Below are positions 1-5,258 of a stretch of 5,258 nucleotides of DNA, one piece after another. Position numbers and translations under genes: made by a program. The stretch's first letter is position 1, and each line of letters starts with the position of its first letter. Source of the DNA: Chloroflexota bacterium (GTDB lineage: Bacteria > Chloroflexota > Dehalococcoidia > UBA1151); NCBI GenBank assembly GCA_022561735.1, contig JADFQR010000110.1, positions 1 to 5,258 of the forward strand, in the 5' to 3' direction. A model generated the notes under the pieces. It saw only the letters and a program-made list of their open reading frames with translations. It made no database searches and was not told the origin of the DNA.

Positions 1-444
1 CCGCACAGCAAGGATGCCGACGTTGCTCTTGAAATCCGCCCTTATCTGCACCGGAGCGGGCGTCGGCGGAAACTCGCGGCCCAACCCGATGAGAAACTCG
101 GGCGGCTTCAGCTCACACGAATATCCCGCCTGCTCAAGGGCGGCGGCGGCGTTGCCCGTGATCATGTTGGCGATCTCGCCCAGGGCAGAACGGCCAAGCT
201 CGTCCAGCTCAAATACGCTCTCGTCAAGCATCGTGCTCACGATCCTCAACGCGTCTTTTTGTTGGAATTCGTAGCTCACCCAGCCGGCAAGATCTCCAGA
301 GACCCGCACAAGGGAGTTTACGTCCGACGTCGTCGTCAGATCGCTGCGGGGCGTTGCGCCGACAAACTCCAGGCCTGTATGCAGCTCGCTCTCCCACACC
401 AGCGATGCGGGAAAAAGGAAGGCGTTTACGTACTGTTCTTTCAT
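1..444 (-). CDS. cheX: CheX/CheC-family chemotaxis phosphatase-like protein, C-terminus cut by window edge
   Basis: Translating the minus strand from the ATG at 444 gives 148 codons open to base 1 with no stop, so the gene continues past the left edge. Members are about 150-160 residues, so only a few residues should be missing. The N-terminus (MKEQYVNAF) resembles the usual CheX opening. The central segment GEIANMITGN (residues 89-98) carries the family's active-site ExxN pair (E90, N93), preceded by S86 and followed by prolines at 114-115, close to the CheC/CheX spacing. In characterised members this Glu/Asn pair dephosphorylates CheY-P in the cytoplasm, resetting chemotaxis signalling. Only one ExxN motif is visible, which fits CheX better than two-site CheC. 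The frame stays open upstream to a TTG at 609, but that stretch has a non-coding-like second-position GC, so ATG 444 is preferred. The Shine-Dalgarno is weak (GGAG about 12 bases upstream). No chemotaxis partner is visible here, so a role in another response-regulator pathway is possible. Confidence 0.8.
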   Translation of the reverse strand, partial: MKEQYVNAFLFPASLVWESELHTGLEFVGATPRSDLTTTSDVNSLVRVSGDLAGWVSYEFQQKDALRIVSTMLDESVFELDELGRSALGEIANMITGNAAAALEQAGYSCELKPPEFLIGLGREFPPTPAPVQIRADFKSNVGILAVR

Positions 445-661
445 AAGCGCGGCCGGCTCCGGCAACTCCTGTGCCTGGAATGCGAACCAACCGATGATCG
501 CTTCTCTGGGGAAATCCGGAAGTGCGGATACAGACCATCGGCCGGTGCGGGCCTGAACGGACCCATACCCGTAGTTACCACAGCGTCCGCCCGCCGTTGT
601 GCCGGCCAATTACCGGCTACGCTAAAGGCCATGTCTCATCCGACAGTGTCAGCGGACCCCC
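445..661. promoter_or_regulatory. Divergent intergenic spacer between cheX-like gene and rlmB
   Basis: This 217-bp spacer must hold the promoters of both diverging genes. The clearest candidate is the heptamer TACGCTA at 618-624, which reads as a TANNNT -10 hexamer on both strands (TACGCT on plus, TAGCGT on minus). On the plus strand it lies 7 bases before an ATG at 631; on the minus strand it lies 9 bases before a TTG at 609. No convincing -35 box accompanies it. Open frames crossing the spacer on both strands look like chance products of high GC. Promoter assignment is inference from motif and spacing only. Confidence 0.3.
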
Positions 662-1444
662 TTGCCGTCCCGGCGTGACCGGCTGGGCCACACGATAGAG
701 GGTCGTCGCGCCGTGCTTGAGGCGCTCCGCGCCGGAACGCCCGTGGACCGGCTGTACGTCCTTGAAACCGCTGAACGCGGGCCGCAGGTCAACGAGATCC
801 TGGAGCGCGCGGCCCGGCTCTCCATAGAGGTCGTGTTCGAAGATCGCCGGAAGATCGAGCGCAGAGCGCAGACCAGACGCCACCAGGGCGTGATCGCCCG
901 CGCGCCGGACCCGCATTACACGCCGTTTGAAGAGCTTGTGGACGCAGCGACAGCACCCGGCCGCAGCGCGCTGATCGTGCTGCTCGACGGGATCGAGGAC
1001 CCGCACAATTTTGGAGCGATAGCCCGCACCGCCGACGCCGCCGGAGCCGACGGCATCGTGATATCGGAACGGCGCTCCGTCGGGATAACGCCCGGCGCCA
1101 TCAGCGCCTCAGCCGGGGCGCTTGAGCATGTGTCGGTAGCCCGGGTTGTAAACCTGCCTCGCGCCCTGGACAGCCTCAAGAAATCCGGCCTCTGGATCAT
1201 CGGGCTGGACGGTGACGGAACGGAACTCCACACGAATGTGGACCTGAGAGCGCCCACGGCGCTCGTGGTCGGGTCCGAGGGGTCGGGCCTGTCACGCCTG
1301 GTCCGGGAGAAGTGCGACAGCCTTGTAAGACTGCCCATGTCCGGGGCCGTCGAGTCCTTGAACGCCTCGGTGGCGGCGGCGATAGTACTGTACGAGGCTG
1401 TACGGCAGCGTACGAGAACCGATCTCGACCAGCCCGGGAATTGA
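662..1444 (+). CDS. rlmB: SpoU/TrmH-class rRNA 2'-O-ribose methyltransferase (RlmB type)
   Basis: The 260-residue product matches RlmB in length (E. coli about 243) and layout. This enzyme transfers a methyl group from S-adenosylmethionine to the 2'-OH of a guanosine in the peptidyl-transferase region of 23S rRNA. Residues ~10-83 are the SpoU substrate-binding domain (EGRRAVLEAL near the start, HQGVIA at 74-79). Residues ~103-250 are the trefoil-knot SPOUT domain with all three motifs: N116 and R122 in HNFGAIARTA (motif 1), VGSEGSGLS at 203-211 with E206 (motif 2), and LPMSGAVESLNASVAAAI with S232, N234 and S236 (motif 3). No key residue is missing. The first in-frame start is TTG 662, with only AGCGGA 5 bases upstream as a poor ribosome site; an in-frame stop lies at 623-625. 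An ATG at 631 in another frame would join this frame if one C of the run at 657-661 were removed. Assignment to RlmB rather than another TrmH-like paralogue rests on domain order and motif 3. Confidence 0.93.
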   Translation: MPSRRDRLGHTIEGRRAVLEALRAGTPVDRLYVLETAERGPQVNEILERAARLSIEVVFEDRRKIERRAQTRRHQGVIARAPDPHYTPFEELVDAATAPGRSALIVLLDGIEDPHNFGAIARTADAAGADGIVISERRSVGITPGAISASAGALEHVSVARVVNLPRALDSLKKSGLWIIGLDGDGTELHTNVDLRAPTALVVGSEGSGLSRLVREKCDSLVRLPMSGAVESLNASVAAAIVLYEAVRQRTRTDLDQPGN

Positions 1445-1451
1445 TGCGGAT

Positions 1452-1466
1452 CGGCGGTTAACGCCG
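1452..1466 (+). terminator. Weak hairpin after rlmB
   Basis: CGGCG, a five-base loop GTTAA, then CGCCG form a perfect 5-bp stem beginning 7 bases after the rlmB stop codon. There is no downstream T tract, so it is not a classical intrinsic terminator. Position is the main argument, and a stem this short is expected by chance in GC-rich DNA. Confidence 0.25.
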
Positions 1467-1627
1467 CGCACTCGCGTCGTTGCACTGCGTACTCACGACC
1501 AGCGCGAACGGTCATAAGCGTCCATTTTCCGGACTGGACCGTCGTCGCAGAATGTTCCATCGCCGCGTGTCACGCTGCTGACTCCCGGGCCGATCCCGGC
1601 AGCCATTTGAACCCAGGTATCACCGTC

Positions 1628-3529
1628 ATGGCGATAACGAAAAGCCCGTCTTTCTTCCCCCGCTCCGCAAGAGCCGGAGCGTTGCTCTTCGCGCTCCTGT
1701 TGCTGGCGGCGTGTAATGGCGGAAGCGAAACGCCTGTTCCCGTAGCCACAGCATCTCCCGGCCCGGACGCCACGGTTGAACCTGATCCCACCCGGGTTCC
1801 CGCCCCGGCCGAGACGGTCAGAGAAGCGACGGCAGAGACTCTCGAACCGACTCCTCCGGCGCAGGAGATTCCACCCACAACAACGCCGTCGTTCCCGGCC
1901 GCCGGAGTCAACGCTCCCGCAGGGCTTGAGTGCGAACCCGGTGAGATAGCGAAATGGGACGGCTCAAAATGGGCGTGTGCAACCGATGAAATCTTTGAGC
2001 CGCCGCCGGTAATCGCCACCGAAGACATTTTATCCAGCCTCGCCTGCACACAGGACCAGATCGTCAAGTGGAACGGGAGCGAATGGGCGTGCGCGTCGGA
2101 CGAGACGGGCACGATCTCGCCTGCCGATACGCCGGTGGACGTGCCGCTGGACGTGCTTGCCGGCCTGGCATGTCAGGCCGGGCAGATAGCGAGATGGGAC
2201 GGGAGCAAATGGGCGTGCGCAGATGACGGAACTGGCGTCAGTCCGTTTTTCACATCATTCCCGTCGCCCGTCGTCCTGGATACCGACGGGCTGGTGGGTC
2301 AGCACGTATCCGCTGTATTCGGCTCCGATGGTCTCGCGTTTATGGCGTACTACGACGAGGCAAACGGAGACCTCAAAACGGTCCACTGCGAAGACGCGGA
2401 CTGTACGGCCTCCCCGGCATCGGTCATAGATTCCGATGGGCTGGTCGGTCTATTCACATCGGTGGCGATAGGAACCGATGGGCTGCCCCTCATTAGTTAT
2501 GCCAGTTTCACAACCGGCGCCCTCAAAGTGGCGCACTGTGAAACCGTGGCCTGCACCACCGCCACCAGCACAAGCGGCAGCCCGGCGGCGGCGCAGTACA
2601 CGGCGATCACCATTGGCGGGGACGGACTGGGCCTTATCGCTTACTACGATGGGGCCACGCAAAACTTGAACGTGGTCCATTGCCTGGACCTGCTATGTGA
2701 GGAGAGGACGACGGTGATCGTCGATTCCGTGGGCGTTGTCGGGCTGTTCACGTCTATCGCGACCGGCCCTGACGGCCTGGGCCGGATCACATACTGGGAC
2801 GGCTCCAATGACCTGGTAAAGACGGCCCGGTGCAACGATGCCGCCTGCACGAGCGCGCGTATCGTCACCATCGGATCGGGGCAGTTCCCCTCGATAACGA
2901 TCGGCGCTGACGGACTCGCGCTGATCAGCTATTACGATCCCGGCCTGCACAGCCTTGTGACCGCCCACTGCTCCAACGCCGATTGCACCGAGACAACGAA
3001 ATCGATCATCGACTCCCTCGGAAACGTCGGCCAGTTCTCGTCCATTGCAACGGGCGGTGACGGGTTTGGCCTGATCAGCTACTACGATCTCAGTTCCGGC
3101 AACCTCAAAGTCGCCCGATGCGCCAACGCTACCTGCACCGCCGTACACGTCACCATGCTTGACTCGGCCGCGAACGTCGGACTGTTCAGCTCGGTCGCGG
3201 TCGCCGGGGACGGACTCGCGCTGATCGCCTATTTCGACTCAACAAATGGGAATCTCAAGGCGATCCGATGTGGAATCGGAATCTGCAAAGACCCTGTCAG
3301 CGGACCTGATTCCGTCGTGTTCTCGCGGGCGTCCGGCACCGGCGAGGCCACCGCCGTGGCGGCATGTCCCACGGGCGGTCACATAACCGGCGGTGGAGGC
3401 GAATCCACGTCACTTCTCCGGTCTAACGCACCTGCAAGCGCCACGACATGGCGTGCGGTGGGGTTTGATCCCGACGGCCTGGTGGTGACCGTTACCGCGT
3501 GGGCGATCTGCGCCGGTCCGTCAAATTAG
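1628..3529 (+). CDS. Secreted lipoprotein: stalk, three Cys-Trp modules, predicted seven-bladed beta-propeller, two-Cys C-terminal module
   Basis: I cannot name a function; the architecture suggests a surface-displayed binding or structural protein. From ATG 1628 the product is 633 residues. Residues 1-29 are a lipoprotein signal: a basic n-region (K5, R12, R15), a hydrophobic core, and lipobox LAAC with C29 as the lipidated cysteine. Residues 30-98 are a Pro/Thr/Ala/Glu-rich linker, likely a stalk. Residues ~99-200 hold three copies of a GLxCxxGQIxKWDGSxWxCAxD-like module. Residues ~214-555 hold seven repeats with consensus GxDGLxLISYYD then LKxAxCxxxxC, best explained as a seven-bladed beta-propeller. 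Residues 556-633 form a separate end module with C580 and C628, containing a Gly-rich GGHITGGGGES segment and a Trp-rich beta-like end. An in-frame TTG at 1607 would add seven residues. ATG is preferred because it starts a normal signal peptide and has AGG 10 bases upstream. It stands alone between two spacers. Confidence 0.85.
   Translation: MAITKSPSFFPRSARAGALLFALLLLAACNGGSETPVPVATASPGPDATVEPDPTRVPAPAETVREATAETLEPTPPAQEIPPTTTPSFPAAGVNAPAGLECEPGEIAKWDGSKWACATDEIFEPPPVIATEDILSSLACTQDQIVKWNGSEWACASDETGTISPADTPVDVPLDVLAGLACQAGQIARWDGSKWACADDGTGVSPFFTSFPSPVVLDTDGLVGQHVSAVFGSDGLAFMAYYDEANGDLKTVHCEDADCTASPASVIDSDGLVGLFTSVAIGTDGLPLISYASFTTGALKVAHCETVACTTATSTSGSPAAAQYTAITIGGDGLGLIAYYDGATQNLNVVHCLDLLCEERTTVIVDSVGVVGLFTSIATGPDGLGRITYWDGSNDLVKTARCNDAACTSARIVTIGSGQFPSITIGADGLALISYYDPGLHSLVTAHCSNADCTETTKSIIDSLGNVGQFSSIATGGDGFGLISYYDLSSGNLKVARCANATCTAVHVTMLDSAANVGLFSSVAVAGDGLALIAYFDSTNGNLKAIRCGIGICKDPVSGPDSVVFSRASGTGEATAVAACPTGGHITGGGGESTSLLRSNAPASATTWRAVGFDPDGLVVTVTAWAICAGPSN
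1922..2227 (+). repeat. Three Cys-Trp modules within the lipoprotein
   Basis: Three degenerate copies encode a C, 14 residues, C unit containing (K/R)W(D/N)GS(K/E)WAC. In numbering from ATG 1628 the cysteine pairs are 102/117, 140/155 and 182/197, always 15 apart; the copies start 38 and 42 residues apart. At DNA level all three share a TGGGCGTG core near the second Cys codon, with divergence elsewhere. Similar short Cys-Trp-Asn/Asp-Gly modules are common in predicted surface and tail-like proteins; no function is established for them to my knowledge. Confidence 0.85.
2267..3292 (+). repeat. Seven ~50-residue propeller-like repeats, each with a CX4C pair
   Basis: Seven units of about 46-60 codons share a SxxxGxDGLxLIxYYDxxxxxLKxxxC pattern and end in C, four residues, C. 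In numbering from ATG 1628 the pairs are 244/249, 304/309, 352/357, 402/407, 448/453, 498/503 and 548/553. Repeat period, the alternating hydrophobic pattern and the count of seven fit a seven-bladed beta-propeller with each pair at a blade edge. The copies are well diverged in DNA, with only short identical stretches (for example GACTCGCGCTGATC near 2912 and 3217), so the array is old rather than recently expanded. Confidence 0.8.
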
Positions 3530-3556
3530 CGAGCGAAGATAGAGGCGGCGACGCAT

Positions 3557-3581
3557 CAGGCTTGCCGGTATCGGCTGCCTG
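3557..3581 (+). terminator. Stem-loop after the lipoprotein gene, possible terminator
   Basis: CAGGC, TT, GCCG, loop GTAT, CGGC, T, GCCTG make a nine-pair stem with a small internal loop, beginning 28 bases after the lipoprotein stop. It is the best hairpin in the spacers. It is followed by an AT-rich patch (TCCATAATTCGATAAT) but no true T run, so termination is plausible rather than shown. Confidence 0.4.
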
Positions 3582-3589
3582 TCCATAAT
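3562..3589 (+). promoter_or_regulatory. Candidate sigma-70-like promoter for the MFS gene
   Basis: TTGCCG at 3562-3567 and CATAAT at 3584-3589 are separated by 16 bp and match the -35/-10 consensus at 4/6 and 5/6 positions. The -35 half lies inside the hairpin at 3557-3581, so the two readings compete. A second -10-like hexamer, TAGAAT, lies at 3634-3639 without a -35. Both are motif matches only. Confidence 0.27.
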
Positions 3590-3732
3590 TCGATAATCTG
3601 CCAGACGTGCGCCGCGGTCGCTGATTGTGGGCGTAGAATCCCGGGGCCGTTACTCCGCCGGCCGCCACCCCCTGCCACGGGATTCCTGACACGAACTCAG
3701 CTTCGCCGACGACCAGCGACTCCTACCGCTGG

Positions 3733-5211
3733 TTGGCGTTCACAACGGTCGCTGTCGGCCAGTTCACGACCGTCATCGGCAACTCCGGAACGGTCATTGC
3801 GCTGCCACGCATCGCTGACGAGCTGGAACTTGACCTCGCAGTCGCTTCCTGGGTGATGGTGGCCATGGCGCTCACGATCAGCGCCGTGCTTCTGCCGATG
3901 GGCCGCCTGTCAGATATCGTGGGCCGCAAACGGGTTTACCTGGCCGGGATGCTGGTCATGGCGGGCGGCGTGGCCGTCAGCGCCACGTCCCAGAACCTGC
4001 CGATTCTTCTGGTCGGCCGCGTGATAGAGGGCTTCGGCGCGGCGATGGTCATGACCGTCGCCGTGGCGATCATCACATCCGTTTTCCCGGCTCGCGAGCG
4101 CGGCAAGGCGCTCGGCATGAACATGTTCGTCATCGGCCTGGGAGCCGTCAGCGGGCCGGTTGTTGGCGGCGTGCTCGTAGACATATTCAGCTGGCGGGCG
4201 ATCTTTGTGGCCACCGGGGTTGTCAGCCTGATCGGCGCCGTTCTGGCGTTCGTTTTCATCGACGAGCGACGTGTCGGCGGTGGCAATTCAGAGGCCGGTG
4301 GACGGCTGGACTGGCCGGGCATCTTCACATCATCCGCCGGGCTGGCGATCCTGATCCTTGCGTTGACCAACGGAAACCGCTTCGGATGGGGTTCGCCGTA
4401 CATCGTCGGCGGCTTCGTCGGTTTTGTCGTATTACTGGCCTGGTTCCTGCGCTGGGAAGCACGCGCCGCCTCCCCGATGATTGACCTGGCGATTTTCCGG
4501 GTGAGCCAGTTCTCGTGGGCCGTGTCCGGCCGGTTCCTGGGATTCTTGATGAACGGCCCCACGAACTTCCTGATGCCGTTCTATCTCCAGGAAGTGACAG
4601 GGCGCAGCGCCAGCCAGGCCGGGCTGATCACGATTCCGTTGCCGGTCACCATGGCGATTGTGGGCGCGTTCGCAGGCCGGTTGTCAGACCGGTTCGGGTT
4701 CCGCAATTTCATGCTCGCCGGCCTGGGGCTGCAACTCGGCACCCTGGCGGCATTCTCCACTTTCGATCAAAGCACGCCGCTCGCCGTGATCCTGCCGATC
4801 ATGTTCGTACACGGCCTGGGTTCCGGGTTGTGGATGGCGCCCAACCTGTCTGCCGCGATCGGCGCAGTATCGAGATCGACGTACGGAGTCGCGGCGGCGT
4901 TCCTGAACCTGGTGCGCAATACCGCCAACGTGACAGCGATAGCGATGGCCGCCGCTATCGTGGCCGGGGTCATGATCTCCCGCGGCGCCGGCTCGGACCT
5001 GAACGCCGTATCCGACGACCCGTCCGGTCCCGCGGGCGACGCGTTTGTGTCCGGGATGCACATCGTGTTCCGAATCTTGATCGCCGCCGGCGTTCTTGCG
5101 ATGGTGGCTGCAGTCATGGCCGAGAGGAGCGCCACTCGCGCACACCTCAACACTCCCGGTCCATCAGAGACCGAAGGCAAACCACGCGTCCCCGCGATCG
5201 GGTCAGAGTGA
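3733..5211 (+). CDS. Major facilitator superfamily exporter, DHA2 (14-helix, EmrB/QacA-like) family
   Basis: The product is a 492-residue inner-membrane transporter, the usual size for 14-TMS drug:H+ antiporters, which expel toxic or foreign small molecules using the proton gradient. Visible motifs: motif A GRLSDIVGRKR (57-67) between helices 2 and 3; motif B arginine in GRVIEGFG (R96); antiporter motif C GAVSGPVVGG (137-146) in helix 5; a DHA2-type LDWPGIF linker (192-198) leading into the two extra central helices; and a second motif A copy GRLSDRFGFR (315-324). The C-terminal tail (~465-492) is hydrophilic. The Asp common in helix 1 of DHA2 proteins is replaced by Gly16/Asn17. TTG 3733 is the first conventional start, but it falls at the very beginning of helix 1 with no Shine-Dalgarno. 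The frame is open back to 3637, and the 17 codons from ATT 3682 read like a normal DHA2 N-terminal tail ending in SYRW. Substrate cannot be inferred; no regulator is adjacent. Confidence 0.93.
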   Translation: MAFTTVAVGQFTTVIGNSGTVIALPRIADELELDLAVASWVMVAMALTISAVLLPMGRLSDIVGRKRVYLAGMLVMAGGVAVSATSQNLPILLVGRVIEGFGAAMVMTVAVAIITSVFPARERGKALGMNMFVIGLGAVSGPVVGGVLVDIFSWRAIFVATGVVSLIGAVLAFVFIDERRVGGGNSEAGGRLDWPGIFTSSAGLAILILALTNGNRFGWGSPYIVGGFVGFVVLLAWFLRWEARAASPMIDLAIFRVSQFSWAVSGRFLGFLMNGPTNFLMPFYLQEVTGRSASQAGLITIPLPVTMAIVGAFAGRLSDRFGFRNFMLAGLGLQLGTLAAFSTFDQSTPLAVILPIMFVHGLGSGLWMAPNLSAAIGAVSRSTYGVAAAFLNLVRNTANVTAIAMAAAIVAGVMISRGAGSDLNAVSDDPSGPAGDAFVSGMHIVFRILIAAGVLAMVAAVMAERSATRAHLNTPGPSETEGKPRVPAIGSE

Positions 5212-5214
5212 GGC

Positions 5215-5258
5215 TAGACTTCTCCAGCGGCCGGAGCGGGAGTCCCCGTGCGGGCGCA
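5215..5258 (+). other. Possible leader and start of a further plus-strand gene
   Basis: After the MFS stop, TAGACT at 5215-5220 resembles a -10 hexamer, GGGAG at 5238-5242 resembles a Shine-Dalgarno, and GTG at 5248-5250 follows after a five-base gap. Only two further codons and a partial one remain before the window ends, so coding cannot be tested. Confidence 0.2.

Noticed and set aside
445..609. A 55-residue N-terminal extension of the cheX-like protein starting at TTG 609
   Set aside because: The frame is open, but second-position GC is high for coding sequence, no domain is recognised, and CheX proteins normally begin where ATG 444 places the start.
259..678. A 139-codon plus-strand frame across the cheX-like gene and the spacer
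   Set aside because: It overlaps a recognisable CheX-like gene on the other strand and its product resembles no family. Only its last 15 codons (from ATG 631) were kept, as a start-site question for rlmB.
916..1560. A 214-codon open frame on the minus strand across rlmB
   Set aside because: It lies opposite a gene with all SPOUT motifs intact. Its product is Ser/Thr/Arg/Pro-rich with no recognisable domain, typical of an antisense shadow in GC-rich DNA.
1585..1599. CCGGG/CCCGG hairpin just before the lipoprotein gene
   Set aside because: A 5-bp stem with a 5-base loop is expected by chance at this GC content and no regulatory motif accompanies it.
1445..1627. Possible tRNA or small RNA in the rlmB-lipoprotein spacer
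   Set aside because: No cloverleaf with a T-loop GTTCGA-type motif or paired acceptor ends could be built; nothing beyond the weak hairpins was supported.
1570..2112. A 180-codon minus-strand frame over the lipoprotein's 5' part
   Set aside because: It mirrors the Pro/Thr stalk and Cys-Trp modules as Gly/Val/Ser-rich sequence, has no independent motif, and is opposite a well-supported gene.
2267..3292. CRISPR-like or recent tandem DNA repeats
   Set aside because: Periodicity is at the protein level (~50 codons) with diverged DNA, and there are no uniform spacers, so it is a coding repeat array.
3936..4562. A 208-codon minus-strand frame across the MFS gene
   Set aside because: It is an antisense shadow of the transporter; composition is low-complexity Pro/Thr/Arg and no family features are seen.

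Overview
The window is about 5.3 kb of GC-rich bacterial chromosome (roughly 60% G+C or a little more by eye, with G/C-heavy third codon positions). It carries four protein-coding genes in ordinary, compact arrangement. No RNA gene, CRISPR array, insertion sequence, phage gene or integration scar was seen. The lineage cannot be fixed from sequence alone. The mix of a stand-alone CheX-like protein, an RlmB-type methyltransferase, a lipoprotein built from short Cys/Trp modules plus a repeat propeller, and a DHA2-type exporter, with weak or absent Shine-Dalgarno sites and TTG starts, would suit a Chloroflexota-like or similar environmental bacterium. That is a guess.

Layout. Bases 1-444 (minus strand) hold most of a CheX/CheC-type chemotaxis phosphatase gene that runs off the left edge. 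Bases 445-661 are a divergent spacer with a nearly symmetric -10-like element (618-624). Bases 662-1444 (plus) encode a complete SpoU/TrmH-class 2'-O-ribose methyltransferase, best named RlmB, whose start codon is uncertain. Bases 1445-1627 are a short spacer. Bases 1628-3529 (plus) encode a secreted lipoprotein: a Pro/Thr-rich stalk, three copies of a Cys-Trp module, seven ~50-residue repeats that look like a seven-bladed beta-propeller with one CX4C pair per blade, and a C-terminal two-Cys module. Bases 3530-3732 are a spacer with a good hairpin and promoter-like sequences. Bases 3733-5211 (plus) encode a 14-helix major facilitator drug/proton antiporter (DHA2 family), whose real N-terminus probably lies upstream of the first conventional start codon. 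The last 47 bases may contain the start of another plus-strand gene. No gene-free stretch exceeds 300 bases.

The three plus-strand genes are separated by 160-200 bp spacers and have unrelated roles (rRNA modification, cell-surface protein, export), so they are probably separate transcription units. I see no evidence of a multi-gene novel system. The most unusual item is the lipoprotein, in which every cysteine other than the lipidated one falls into regularly spaced pairs.
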